A stretch of DNA of 64,000 nucleotides. It comes from Cristatella mucedo. Its lineage: Eukaryota; Bryozoa; Phylactolaemata; Cristatellidae. The translations under genes and the position numbers were made by a program. The notes under the pieces were generated by a model, which was given only the letters and a program-made list of their open reading frames with translations, searched no databases and had not been told where the DNA came from. Positions 26,201-41,200 of this stretch are shown here, one piece after another (within the stretch, counting starts at the first letter, position 1; every line of letters starts with the position of its first letter). The stretch spans positions 1,947,001 to 2,011,000 of the forward strand of contig WPIO01000010.1 of NCBI GenBank assembly GCA_009760855.2, in the 5' to 3' direction.

Positions 26201-29200
26201 GGCTCGAGCGGCTTCTGGCAAGATGTCCCCGACATGAGCGACTGCGTGTCGTCGACTTTCGCCGAAGTTCAGGCGCAGGTAAGTGGAGGCTGTGCGCTAG
26301 AGCATCGACAACTGCTGGAGGCGCGCTCGCGAGCCACGGGGGGATGGTGTGGGCATGGGGGCGGCGAGGGGTTGGGTGAGTGGGGATGTGGAGGATTTTT
26401 AAAGCCTGCCTGCCGACGATGGTGTCCCCTGTGACGGTGAGAGCAGCCTGCAGCCGAGAAGGGACTTCACTCGGCCCCCACTCTCTGCTGACAGAATGCT
26501 GCGTTCGATGTGTGGTGTGCCTCGACCTTGACTTTGACGCCTCTTCATCTGTCGCCACTGCTGTTGTTGACTCCACATGTCTGACTGATGCTCTGCTCGA
26601 GAGTTCGCTTCCGGATGGGCTGCCTTGCTGACATCTCGCTTTCACTTCAATCTCTCTTTCTGGCTCTCTCTTCTGTCAACTCTCCTCCCCTCCCTCTATC
26701 ATTCCTTGCGTTTCTTATGCTCCCCCTTCTCACCAAAGAGTTTTGGTGCATACAGTGAGCTGAAGGCTCGATCACCAAGGGAGTTCAATTTAGTGCATGG
26801 GGTGGGGCAGGTGATCAGATGCTTACAAGCAAGGGGTTCGAATGCATGTGACTGGGGGAGCGATGAGGTCGGTTAGGTAGGCTGATGCTAGCAAAACAAG
26901 TGGCCAGTTTTGCTGTGGGCAAGAACGAACCCTGACTTGAAGAACACAGTCGAAAACTTTGGGATGCTTTGCAGCAAAATGTGAGACAACCAGCTATTCA
27001 TGTCTCCTCAGCAGATGTCTTATTTGTGGCTCTATATGGATGCTAGTTAGAAATTCTTAACGAGGATCGGGGTGCCCCCAACCAATCTGCTAACAGGTAG
27101 TGATTATAAATCACGGCCGAGAAACTTCCAATTAGCCCAAGCCATCTAATAATTAAATAAGTACACATAATTTATCTATCACCATTGATTTATGAGTAAT
27201 AATTGCATGAAATGACGTAGTATTAATATTAGTAATGCACCTTGAAAGCACTACCTGGTGGATTATTGGAGACAGCTTTGCAAATACAGTTCCTGCACCC
27301 ACGTTAACGTGTATAACTGTTCTTTCATTCCTTGAATGATGCCATCGACCGGCATGCATTCTGGCTTCACTGCTCTCTGTTAGGATGCATTTTCTGGTTA
27401 CGACTCCTTCAGTGGGAATCGCGAGGGCACCAGGGCCGTTACAGCAGAGAGCACGCTTACAGGACTGAGTGATGAGTATGCTGTGAGAACAGTTTTTTTT
27501 TTCTGACGGCTCACGGCTGACTGCTCGAGGACCACACATCTTACTGCTCGTTCATGGCACTGATCTGCTAGGACTGTAATGACTGTGCATGCTTTCAATT
27601 TTAATTTTTTCCTGATATCATGAACACATATCTATTTGCATGGTCTCCGTGATCGGTGCTCCTTCTGGCTATCAATCCGTGGGATGAGGCCTCTCCTGGC
27701 TCTCCCGGACCCGTGCGACATGCCCCCTGCTGGATTCAGCGAGCAGTTCCCAATCTGTTCCTGTAGCTTCTCGTCGACGGAGAACCAGAGCAGTTGGTAG
27801 AGCGAGTCCGCAATGCCAGCAGCGCTGCCAAGCTGTTCGGTGGCGACTTGAGAGCATCGGTGCGCATCCTCGGCAATCTGTCCAGCTCGGCGCTGATGGC
27901 CGAGTCGGCCGCCAAGGTCAGTGCGCAAGCTCAACTGCCTCCCAGCCTTGTCCGCCGCCGGTGCCCCGGCGCCTCCATCCCGCACTCGTTCGAGCGATGC
28001 AGTGACTACGTACAAAAATGAGCCACGGCAGAGGCGGCATGCTCGCGGCCGCATCGCCATGCAACCGGCTGTCTTGTGACTAGTGGTCGCTTCGATCAGT
28101 GTGGCAGTGCACTGCCTTTTGCCGGTCGTCCAGGACGTCGTGCAGACCAGCAGCAACTTGTTCTCGGCCAGCCACGCCGACGCCTGGCGCGACCTGAGTC
28201 CGGCCACGCGAATGGAGACGGCTGCTCAGCTGCTGGCCGCCGTCGAGAGAGGCGTGGCCATTGCCGCCAAAAGCCTCAGCAGCTCGCAGACAATAGCCAG
28301 CGACCACGCAGGTAGGACGTCTGGCCGAGGAACGGCCGCAGCGAGGCAGCTGCGACGAACGAAACCCTCCGAGGTGCTGGGCAGGGCAGAGCTGTGTGCA
28401 GGGCAGAACTGTGGGCAGGGCAGAGCTGTGGGTAGGGCAGAGCTGTGGGCAGGGCAGAGCTGTGGGCAGGGCAGAGCTGTGGGCAGGGCAGAGCTGTGGG
28501 CAGGGCAGAGCTGTGGGCAGGGCAGCTCGCATGGTGGTCGAGTGCCTCGAGTCATGCCTTGCCCACTGCTCGGCAGCCCGAGTCATCTGTCGTCGATAAT
28601 TGTTATGGCGCCCCGGAATTATCGTGCTATCGTTTGAGAGAATCTGTTTGGATGGCCGGCTTTGGAAACTGGAAAATTAGCTTATTCAACCGCTAGAACA
28701 GTGCTTGCAAACTCCTCAAATGCCTCTCTTCTTGAGCCACAATGGGTGATGGCACAGATGTGTTAGTGAGATTAATAATAATACTCATAGGATATTTGCA
28801 TAGTGTTTCAAAGTTTTGAGGCTAGGCCAGATATTGTCTGGCCGCATCTCTGTCCGCAATAGTAAAAAGTGCTCCTTCAGAATCTGGCTTCACGATCTCT
28901 TTCGAATGATCGTCTCACTATCTCTTATTTGTAGTTTGCACAATCCGAGTGATCCAGGCAGAGGAATTAGCAGGAGCTGGTGATGACATTATTATATCCA
29001 TGGATGGCACGTCGGACGTTGTTCACTTTCACAGCGAAGCAGTGGCACCTCTCAAGACCGACGATGGTAGTCTCAATCGAGCTGCTTGTGCTCATTGCGT
29101 AGTTGATCGGCAAGAGTTGGGCGAATCTCTCCTGCCGCTCGGCTTGAGGGGACGCTTTTGACACTCAAGCTGTGCACGGCATGCTGCAACTCGCAACCTC

Positions 29201-32200
29201 ACCCTCTGCTGTGATTCCAGGTTCCGTGAAAATTGTGGCCATCTTAACCGACAGAGTGCACACGTTGGTGCAAGGGAACACGGAACCGATGGAGGCGGTC
29301 GCAGCAGCAACAGCTGTTGGTTCCACGACGGCTACAGTCAGCAGCCGCATTTTGTCGGTCACAATAGCAGGTCACTTGGGCCTGTATGACTTCAAATCCC
29401 TAAAGCTCAATCAACCTTTTGTGTACATTTTGAACCACATGCCGGATGCAACTCCAAGTGCCAGTGGGCAGAGAAGCTTCACGTGTGTATTCTGGGACTT
29501 CCATCAAAGGTAAAGCAAGCTATTACTTTTTGGATGACTGGCACAATCTCAGCTACTGTTCGATCTAATGGCTCTGCAAACGTGGACTCTATCATTGAGC
29601 TGTGATAAATGTCGCTTCGCATGTATTTATGCACATAACAGGACATTAACAGGGTGAAGTGAGTCTTTATAATTGAATTTTACGTCTCGAAGCTTCGACC
29701 TGTGTATTTCCTATTCACGTGCATACGTATGCCTGTAAGTGCATCAGTAACCTAGTATGCTTTCTTTCCGGCAGACGTGCATATACAGAGTTCGCAGAAT
29801 GAGATTTACTTCTCTTTGGGTCGTATAAAAATGTTTCATTAGTATTATTATTGCCATGCTTGTTTGCACACACACTCAAGTTAATGCGAAGGGCCAGTTA
29901 CATTTGCTCGTTCGCACACACACGTGAACACACTCATACATATGCATACACCAGTGATGCAATCTAATACAGGATGCTGTAGGTGCACATGTACACGCAC
30001 CTCTGTTTATGGCCCAGTTTGATTGCAGTGCCTGTCACATCCTAGGTCGTACCCTAGGGGTAAAAATGATCGGCTTCATGACCAAGGTCACGGGTTCGGC
30101 TCCTGCGACAGACAGCCCTCTAAACAGACAGCCATCTCTCTCTCTCTCTCTCAGCCTGCTGCAAGCAGGGTGCTAGCCGTAAATGCTCTTCCAAATGCTC
30201 TACCTTTATATAAACGAGACTGATGGATTAGCTGACATTTACTGTATTTGACACGCCTTTTCATCATCGAAAGTAGTCTTATGACTTCCAAATCCAAGTG
30301 TATTACCTAAACTCTGCTCGTTGTGGATATACAACAATAGCAGCAGTTGATGCTAGCAGAGGCTGTCACGAGCTAGCATAAATGATCGACACCAATATTA
30401 GTCGTAACCGACTGGCAGTGCTGTGGTTAACTAGCTAGACTCCTGTTGAATTGCTGATGGTCTTGTCGTATTACAGTCTCTTGGTTAACCAGCATTCCAC
30501 TCGGTGTCTGTTGGGCACCACCTGTCAGATTTGCTGCTCACGCCAAGCGTGTTCTTGTTCGGTCGATTCGGGGCTTAGACTTTTGCCTATCCACTAGTCC
30601 ACAGTGATGGTTACGTGGTTGGCGGCCATAGAATTGGCTACTTGCATCACGATGCACTGTGGGGGTTTAGCCACCAGACTCTGCTATGTTTTGCTGCTCC
30701 ACTGACGAGTTGCATTCAGATGAAGATGCTTTATCTTTGTGCTGCCTAATCACTCAGGTTGACGTTCATGGCGAATGTCACACTGTCGCAAGACTGAACT
30801 CGTTAGGCTTACTAATCCGGCCTGTACCACCGGCAATTTTGTTTCGCTGGAGAGAGGATAGAGTGACGGTGTCATAAGCACTTGGTGTGGTGGGGTACAC
30901 CTGAAACGTCATACTTAACAGCAGTAGTGGTGGTTATGTCATTGTGCAATTTGTGACTATTCCTTCATATCATAGCATTTTTACCAATGTGGATAACTCT
31001 ATGAACATTCTAGGTTATCAATGTGATTTAGGTTAGTATGCACTTAGGCCGTGCCGTGCAATTTATTTTCTTTAAAGTTTTGTTTGTGCACTTAATGAAA
31101 TCAAAATCATAGTGTTAGCATGGAACAAAAGTAATGCTCCGATATTGAGCAAAAGCATATCGCACTGTACGTGGCGCCACTTGGTGTGTAGTTACATTGC
31201 GAATTGTTCATTTTCCAATTGCTCTTAGCTCCTGAGTGAGGTGCTTCTGCTAGCAACAGACTGTTGTGCCCCTGAGGTCTGGTAGTTCTGCTCCCCATGC
31301 CAATCCATGTACCATCATGGCCTGCAGGAATTGGTCCGGCTCGGGATGCATGCGAATCGGTGGCAATGCCACTTATTCCATCTGTGAGTGTGATCATCTG
31401 ACCAACTTTGCCGTGCTCATGGACGTGATGGGTTCGAGTACCAAGGTAAGCAAGCAGACGCTTTGGTGTAGATAACAGCAGCTTCAGCTATGTCACAATC
31501 AGGTTTTCCGTTGTTGTTCTCTGCAGCCACATTCGGCAGCAATGCGGTTCATTGTCGACCACATGCATCGACGGTGTTTGTCGTAATCTTTGTCGTGCTA
31601 TTCGCAGCTTGCACCAGCTCATGAGATGTCACTGAAAATAATCACCTGGGTCGGCTGTGTCGTTTCCATCGTCTGCCTCATCCTCAGCTGGCTAACGTTC
31701 CAGTGCCTTAAGTACGTGTACATTTAGCATGCCTGTGGTCCATGCATGCACAGGTCGCAAGGTCCTAGTCAGTTTGATGCCGAAGCATCGAAGCAGCTTC
31801 ACGCCGCTTCCACATGCTGCGGTCCGACATGCTTCGATGCTTGACACTGCTGCCTGGCCGTGCTTCGTCGATCGTGCTCGATGCCAACCTAGTGTTTGGC
31901 GGCGATTTTTACGAGCAGGAGTCTGAATTGCGATCGAAATACCATACACAAAAATCTGGTGTTCACCTTATGCCTGGCAGAGATGCTATTCCTTTTCGGA
32001 TTGTCGGAGACCGGCTTGTCGATACCGGTGAGTGCGCTGTCACACGTCTCGCGTGTCACCACTAGTCCGCGGGGGAGGGGAAAGGAAAGCCGAGGGAAGG
32101 GGGAGGGAGGGAAAAGGGGCAGAGAGGGGAGAGCTCAAGCGAGTGGGCTCTTGGGCACCTTTATGCATGACGCGACACTGTTGCAGCAAATGTGGCACAG

Positions 32201-35200
32201 CAGTTTCGGGCTGCGATTGCGGAGTAGTGCTGCTGTCAGCTCTCGCAAGACTTGGCGACTGCATTTCAGCTGATGTGCACCGTCGTCGCAGCATTGCTGC
32301 ATTTCCTGTTTCTTGCTGCCTTCGGCTGGATGTGCCTCGAGGGTGTGCAGCTCTACGTGATGCTCATCGAGGTCTTCGAGACAGAGAGGTCGCGCATCGG
32401 CTACTACTATGCTGCTGGCTACGGTGAGCTGCATGCACTGCACACGACCTAGTCGAGTGCAGTGCAGGCATCTAGAATAGACACAAGGAAGCTCACCCAC
32501 CTTGCCTTGTACCGCTTGCTGAGAAAAGCCACAGCGGCTAAATGTTCTGTAGAATAAGAGGAGAAGGCATAGTTCAAACTACTGCAGTAGAAAAGTGTAA
32601 GCAGACCGGTAGGGAAGTGTACGGATGCCATCTTCCGAGATAGCTGCTGCTTGTCCTCTAGGTCCTCAGTGGCACTCGCACATGTGTCCACATCTGTGCA
32701 ACCGTAAACTTAAAAGCGGAGCAATATGGAAACATATGGGACGTGTTTCCTGCATAGCATACAAATGATGGAGCCTCTCCCGAGCAATCCCACTCAAACC
32801 CGTTTAGCCTCTTTGCCAGGCGAAAGGAACCGGTCATAATAGGACATCTTTACAGTGCCGTAATTGAACTAAGTCTCTTTCTAGATACTTAACATACAAT
32901 GGTAAGGAAGTGTGTCAATTGGTTAGTGATAGCATGCGAGTTGTGAACCAGGTTGGCTCACAATGGACCATTCCCTAAAGGACACGATGCGCCTCTATAC
33001 CTTATTTGACCATTTTTTCTGCTCACTTCTTCGTTTTGAAGGTGCATGACCATCCACAGCGTGCTGGGCAAAATTTTAAGAGCATTAATTCTTGCCAGCG
33101 CTTGGCTCATAGCTTCTGCCTGACATAAACTTGGCTGTATGGAGCCTGCATATGTGCCTCTGATGATATCCCGATGTGAAGTTGCCGTAGTCACTGCATT
33201 GTCGGCCTGGATGCTATTGAATTATTGTCAGGAAACGAAGCAATCGATTTCTTCATTAGCTCTATGCTGTCTTCATGAAACTATGTAGTGCATGGTAGTT
33301 GTCACTCTCTCATCCGGAAAACAAACTTTCCTCTTCCTCTTATAGGCATACCTGCCATCATCGTAGGAGTCTCGGCTGGAATCGACTATAACAGCTATGG
33401 AACGGACAAATTGTAAGTCAGTGAATAGCTTCATTATTGTCTTCCATCCATGCAGCTTTGATCATTGCCATGCTTTGATCATTGCCATGGCCGGACTTGT
33501 ATCGAAGCATATGAGTGGTCATATTGTTCCATGCATTGGATGACACTTACATGATGTCATGTATAATACACTATCGTTGGATAGACAGTATTTGGACATA
33601 GACTGTCGTTCGGATGATTTGGAGCTCCTGGTAATGGTAAATACCCAAATTAGATGTTTCATATTGTACTCACACCGGTTGAGTGGCTAACTACAGTCAA
33701 GTCTGTCTACTTTCAGCTACGTAACATTGCTAAAATTTGGGCTTGCTTAGACAAGGATACTAGATCTAAATTAATCCATGCATTTGCGACATCCTGTCTC
33801 GACTCCTGTAACTCACTGCTTGCGCTGGTCTGTCAGTCTGTGCAATCAGGCGCTTACAGTTTATGCAAAGCTCTGCAGCAAGGCTTGTCTGTCGTGGGTG
33901 TCATAGTTGTCACATCATACCACTTCTAGCCAGCCTGCACTGGCTCCCAGTCAAGCATCGACTTCAAGGCTCTGTCACTCACTTTTAGGGCCCATCATTC
34001 TTTGGCTCCAGCCTACCTATCAGATGTACTTCACCACCAGGCAAACAACTTATCTGCTTTTCTGAATCTAATCGTTTAACTACACCTCGTACGAGCTTCA
34101 AATTCTTTGAAGACTGCACCTTTAATTTGTATGCTCCCAAAGTGTGTGACTCATTTGTACTGGCATCACGACATCCCCTGACTTAGTGACATCTAAAAAG
34201 AAGCTAACTACTTCTATTTATCACAGCATTTAGCTGGTCCATATGATTCGTCCACTGTTTGCTTACGCATACTGTGACTGTACATGCTGCTACTAACCAT
34301 ATTTGCATGCTGACTGTATGCATATCACCTCTAGCCATGTTATACTTGTTGCCTTTGAGAATGCTACAACTAAATTAATTATCAAATTCAGTATTAGCCG
34401 ATTTAACAGCCTCATTTGTATAGCGACAGAGGAGCCTTAATGGCTATTACCATCACTCGCAGTCGGGTCGGCAATATAGGATCGCCCACTGCAGGATTTA
34501 AACCCACGACCTCGGTGGTGAAGAGTGAGCAGCTAACTGGAGGCAAGCCTCCTGGACTATCACGACCCATTAAACATTCAATCATGCTTTCTTTGCAGCA
34601 CGTGTAAAGTGCCTAGAAAGAGATTCCGTTCTCTGAGGTTGCTTTGCAAATGTATAATTCTATTATTATTACTATTATTATTATTATTATAGCTAAGGTA
34701 AAGTGAATTAAGCAATACAGAGCCGATGGCTTGATGGGAATAAGGCAGAGCAGGCAGTATCACTTGTGCTTTCTCGCTGGCTTATTATGTCCACTTTTTC
34801 TTGACTTCAGCTTCTTCTCGGGGTTGGGCTTCGAACCTTACCACTTCAGGCACGACTAGACCATTAGTCCTCAATGAAGAGAATGACAGATCTGGTTGGT
34901 GGTTACTGGGCTGACCTGTGAGTTTGATTCAACAATGGAGAATGGCTTTGTAACAGTGCCTCAGGATGATCTCTTCTGCATTAATAATGATAATAAAAGT
35001 TCATTTGGATAGCAACTTAAGAGAATTAAAAGACTCGTGAGTAGTATCAGCAGCTATCGGTTAACTAAAAATAGGGTTACCTGAGGAGGATTACTTGCAA
35101 ATGCCTTATCGGAGTCGGTATGAAAGTAATAAAGTAATACTACTATATCCAGTTGGCTGCAAACCTTCGGCTTTCTTGAGGGTTTGAGGCATCTCCAGCA

Positions 35201-38200
35201 TAAATGCTTTGGCTCACCGACCTCTGCACCACAAAGTGGTGATGGTCGTTTAAGTAAGGAGCTCATAACCGCTAAGACAGCTTTATAAGTCGAAGTCAGC
35301 TACAGCTAGAAGTAGCCGCTGCGTGAGCACGGTGCACTGCGCCCCATGGCTGTGAATGGAGATGATAATCCGCAGCAGACGATTGTACGCTGCTGAGGCA
35401 TGCACGAAGCGCTTGAATAGAGATTCAGTTCCCTTAAAGCACCTTAGAGCTGCATTATATACTGTGCGTTTTCGTGAAGCCAAATGCAGGATGTGCATTC
35501 AACGTATTTGTCCTGCAAGGTATCTCACTGCATCCGCCAATGCGTTGGGCACGGGTTGAAGGAAAGGATCATGACAGGTAGCTTAGAAAATGACAGGTAG
35601 CGTACAAAAATTAACTGGCATGGCAAAATTGAAACGATACGCTGGCTGCCTCCGAACGAGCACCAGCTGAGGGTGGCCATGGCCACTTCGCCGATCGGTT
35701 GAAGCATTGAGAACGAGGCTGAGCCGTGAACGTAATGTATTTCTGTCTGTAACTCCACAAAGTCATAAAGACTATGTGGGTGTTACGCAGAAGAGTTTTG
35801 TATAGCACACTCACTGCCTAAGCAGCTTTCGGTACGCATTCGGTAGCCAAAAGACTTCGTCTCACGCGACAAAGAGAAAGTGGGAAGCATAGCAGAGTCT
35901 GGAGAGCAGTTGAGGTAGTGTGTAGCATGGAATTAGCAGCTCAGGACCGCTGAAAAGGATGACCAATAGTCGGCAGCAGAAGAGTAGTGGTCGTGTAAAA
36001 ATTGTGGAATCAAGTTCCACAGTCTAGGACCTGCAGAGCTAAAGCTTCTGTTGCCAACGGTCTTTAAGCGGATGAATGGAACAGCTAATTTATTTTCCAC
36101 ACTGGACCCAAAGAGGGCGCAAAAAGGCTGAAACTGATGCAGCAGTTCAGCTAGGTGCGAAGGAGCCAAGCCGTGGCGAGCCTTGTGGGTCAGCAAAAGA
36201 ACTTTGCTCTGTATCTGTTGCTCAACCGGCATCCATCCTAGCTCTTTTAGGAAATGAGACGCTTGGTCAAACCGCTGGGACTTGAAGACTAGCCTTACAG
36301 CCATATTTATAGTCAGCTGCAGTGGCCTATTTGCTTTCTTTGGTAGCCCAACCAAAAGGGAATAACAATAATCAAGTCGAAACAGAACTAAAGAGCTAGT
36401 TAAATGTTTTGCATGCCACTGCGGAAGACAACTCCTAATCTTGGATAGGGATCGGACGTGATGGGTAGCTGTAGTAGCCGTCTTCTGAATGAAGCTTTTA
36501 AAATTGAGGCAGCTGTCGAAAACGATACCCAAATTTTTAGCATGTGGTGATGGTCGCACAACAGCATCACCTATTAGAAGAGCAAAGCCTTTTAATCCAA
36601 CCACATGCTTAGGGTGTGCCATGGGCAGCAGTTCGGTTTTATCATCATTTAGTTTCAAGCAGTTTTCCCACATCCAAGATTGAACGTCGGCTAGGCAAGC
36701 ATTCAGCTTCTCAGCGAATGCGTGCCAGTGACCGTCCCTTGTCGCAGCGGTCGCTGGCACGAGGCCTCACTAGGCTGTAGAGAGTGCTAAAGAGCTCTCC
36801 TTCCTGTTTACGCCGCTGCTGAGGGCTGTACCAGGGGCTCTTTGGCAGAGTGCGGAGTGGTGGTCGTTGGCTTGTACGTTATTTGACTCGCGAGACATCC
36901 GGATGCACGTCAGTGTTCTCTTTGCTTTCGATGCTGTGATTTCTATTCGAAAAGCGTGCGAGGTCCTGCTACTGGCTTTACTGCAGCAGCCACTTACAAC
37001 AGAGCCAGCCCCTTGCAGAGCTGCCCTCATTTGCGTTGCAGCTGCTGGCTTCGAGCAGACACTGGCTTCATCTGGAGCTTCGTAGGCCCAGTGGCTGCTG
37101 TTATCCTGGTGAGCAGCACTGGCGAGCAGCAGCAGCAGCTGGTGCACCGGGGTGGTGGGGGGACGACGAGGGGGTTAGATAAGGACAGAGGTTCCCTGCA
37201 GTTGTGCCTCCTCGGTTCGGCAGAAGCCCTTGCCTGGCGCTGCTGCGCCTGATTGGCAGGGCTCTGACGGCGTCTAGTGCCGATGTCTGCACAGGTCAAC
37301 CTCGCCATGCTCGGCATCGCAATCCACATGATGTGCCGGCACGCCAGCACAGCGGCGAGCATAAAAGCAAAAGATCAGAAGAAGTCGAACAGCGCCAGGT
37401 GAGTGTCGCGCCCTTGCTCAGTGTCTGCACTGTCTCCCCGCGCAGGGCGCCTTGTCTCTGTGGGCTCCGCGACCCAGACGGCCACCACTTAGCACCGGCT
37501 ATGGGCTAAGCGTCTCTCTGGGCAGAGCGTCTGCTAGTGCCCATTGGCTAGTGGCCAGCTACTGTCAAGCCAGCCTACTTTGAATGACCTACGGCGGCAC
37601 CGGCTCCCGACTCACTGGCTGGCCCGCTCGCTCTGCGTGACCGGTGGCATTCTCACTCGCGCGAGAGGACCGTGGTCGAAGCACAATGTGCCGCGCGACG
37701 TTTTGCAGCTGCGATCCTGCTGCCCAGCTGTCCGAGAGCAGCGGAGGCAGTGGCGTCGAGCACGTGGGTGCCCACGTGGCACGCACCCTCGAACAGTGCG
37801 GGTAAATGGTCGTGCGCCGTCGTGGGCAGTCGCGTCACCGGCGCTAATTGCTCCCTCCCCGTCTGCCCGACCATTCCGCACTGCGGCCGGGTCGTCTGCT
37901 AAGTGTTCGCTTTCTTCTTCACGGTCCGCGTTTCTGCTTTCGTTAGACGCCTGGATGGTGCGCAGTCACTCTGGCTTTGCATCTGTCGCCGCTGTGACGC
38001 TGTGACGCTGGCCCTGTCAACCTGAGCTCTCGCTTACGCTTGCCGCTGTGGTTTCGCAGATCGCCTGTGCACCATTTTCTCCACAATTCGTGCAATCGCC
38101 TCAGTTCGGCTCTGGCTTGTGCTCCGAGCTGCTTGCCAAGTTTGATCGGCACCCTTTATTGCTTCCGGTGCAGTGTGCTCCACAAACCGACCACCTTTTG

Positions 38201-41200
38201 TCTACGGCGTGCATCCGATCTTGTCGCTCAATCGGCACTACCGCTTGCTCTCGGTTAAGTCATGCCCGCTTGCTACCGCACTGTGGGGGGCTATGTGGCC
38301 TAGAGCACTCAGGATAGACGGCTTGCTATGTAGAGTGATAGCCAAGTCTCTCGGCAGAGGAAAGTGACCTCCACCCTTCGTAGCTAAGCAAAACTTAAAA
38401 ATATCCATGGCGAGACTATATTGATCAGCACTGATATGCAGAGGCTAAAGTGTGCACGTGATTTCTATATTGGATTACAGCAAAGATGGCTGACAAAGTA
38501 AGGATTGAGACAAGTGAGAGAAGAGTGGCAGATAGAAAGACAGACTATAAGAGACCACGAGGGGACGCAAGTGAAGAATGGAGAGTGCAACATAAAAAGT
38601 GAGAGAACGAAATAAAAATTACAGAACTTAATGTATCTCCGTCAGTAACTCCACAAAGTCATAAAGACCATGTGGGTGTTACGCAGGAGAGTTTTGTACA
38701 GCGGACTCACAGCCTAAGCGGCTTTTGGTACGCATTCGGTAGCCAACAGACTTAGAAGAACGGTGTATATTAGCATAAAGCTGTTGTGTGTGCGTGGCAC
38801 TCATCCATGCGTGCAATCTTTGGCGAGCAAGTGAGAAAATGGTGAGGACGAGAGGCTTGCTCTGACATGGCACCAGCGGCCAAAGATGTGTGCGCAAGTG
38901 TGCACGTATGTGCACGTGCTTGTGCAAGTATGCAAGCACACTTATTTGAGTGCACGAGGTCCCGGGCGACTGCAGATGAGAGCTATCTGGTCCAAGTCAG
39001 TCATCCTGTCTTGCCACGCTTGCCATGTGGTGCTAACTGTGCCTACACTTGATGCACTTGCTGTCACCTATACGTGAGCCAATCATTGCATACCTGCCTG
39101 CCCTAACTCGGCTGCTACCTCCACACCCGTCTGTTGCTGCCGCTGTCCACCGGCTGGCGCTTGAGTACTGCGCCGGATCAGAGGAAGTGCACAGCCACTC
39201 GACCTTGACGCTCTTCCGATTTGCTCCTAAGCTCACACTCGCACTTGCTCTTACATGTACTTTGCATTCAGTCCGTATTAGCACCCAATAAGTTGAGCTC
39301 TCTGGAGGCCCATACGTGCGAACGTTGCTCTGCTCAAGAAGCAATATAATAATAACAGTAATAATACACTTGATACAGCGCCCTCAGAGAACTCAACCTC
39401 TTTCTAGTCGCATTAAATTTGCTGCAAAGGAATCAGGATCGAATGGTGAGTGGTATCATGCTTGATAAAGAAAACGAATAACATGGTTAGGGGTGACATA
39501 CACCGGGTCAGCATGCAAGTGTGATTAGTGGCAGTGTGCAACGGTGTCAGCATGAAACCGTGTCAGCACGAATTAGCACGTAAAGGGCGAATCACAGGGA
39601 CCTACTAGATGCTGTCATAAATAGGTGAGTTTTTAATTTCTTTTTAAATGTGGTCAAGTCAGGGGATGTTGTGACACAAGTCGGGAGTGAGCTCCTAGCT
39701 TTGGGAGCATACAATTCAATAAGCAAGGCATGCAAGCCCTTTCAGCGCGCACACACTTGCGTTGACGTGTATGCACCTGTGTGGGTATGTGGATGTGTGG
39801 GTATGAGCGTGCAGGAGAAGAAAGCGTGTGCACACACAGAGACACACACACAGAGACACACACACACACACACAGCAGGAGGACCATCAGCTGATTGCTT
39901 GGCCTGCTCCCCGGAGCCCTTCACGGCCTGAGTAATGGCAGCAAGCCTCGGTACGAGTCCCACTCCGCGCAAGCAAGCAAGCGATTCGCTGAGCCTCATC
40001 TTCGTCACGGCGCAGGGCATGGGTGAAGGCGTCGGCGGTGCTAGTCGTACTGCTCGGCTTGACCTGGATCTTCGGATTCTTGTACGTCAATGACGAGACC
40101 ATCGCCATGGCATACGTATTCACCATCCTGAACAGTCTGCAGGGCCTCTTCATATTTCTATTCCACTGCGTCTGCAATGACAAGGTGAGCGCACTGTTGC
40201 TGGCTTTCGACCCCTTTTCCATGTCGCGCTCATCTACCGGTGCTCGTCTGCTCGATGCAGCCATGCTTTGCGGTAGCTGCTGCTGCTGCTGCTGCTCAAG
40301 CAGCAGCCTCTAGCCTTACGATTCCCTTTCTGTTGGACGCAGGTACAAAAAGAGTACCGAAAGTTTGTGCGCCGAGCGACGTGGCTGCCCAACTGCATGC
40401 GCATTCAGTACGGCGGCCACCAAGGTCTATATAATACGACATCGAACTCATCGGGAGGCTCGGGCCACAACAATGTGAGCACATTTCGCAGAGAGAGGGT
40501 GCGCGCCGGTTCGATGCCGCTCAGTCTTGCCTGTCGGTCATCGAAGCTTGACCGCGCTCTGTGTGTTTGACTTTGGCATCGTTGTCATCCCACGGTGGTG
40601 CGCACACACTTTGGTTCATTTGTCCTTGTTTTGTGGTCATCATAAGGCCATGATGCTCTTTCGGTGATGTGCTGTGATAATCCGTCGATGGGTGCTGATT
40701 CGACTGTCATGCCCTTGCTTGCATTGCTTTTTAGCAGTCTCGTCTGAATAGCTTCAAGGTATGGTCTGCTGCTGCCATCTGCCCCTGCTGTCGGCCAAGG
40801 CTGCTGCCTCGTTCTGAGACTGAGCAGGACGTCTGCATGCATGCATGAGTGCCGAATGCTGTAGCTCAGCGGGCCGCCGAGCGGCGCCTTTTCTGTTCTC
40901 GAAAAATCTGCTAAAAGTCTTCAGGGCAGCTCCATTCGGCTGGCTGTGTTTGGACAACCCCTGCCTGGGCTGCACGCTTCGGTCACCCCATCGAACTAGT
41001 GGCAGCTACTGCATGCCACCACTTTTGCGTCGTCCTCCTAAGCATGCCAGTGGCAGAGAAACCTTTGGCAACCTCCGGATCGTAGCTTGCCAGCAGAGTG
41101 CTGACGAGTGTCGCCTTCTTCTCTGCCAGTCTTTCGCATGGACAGGCGTGAGTGTCGCAAACGCTCGATAATATAATAATATAACTCATTTGTATAGAGT

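Noticed and set aside
28080-28637. Long open frames on both strands through 28080-28637
   Set aside because: They are created by the 17-bp minisatellite. Only 28134-28311 (+) is coding, as a latrophilin exon.
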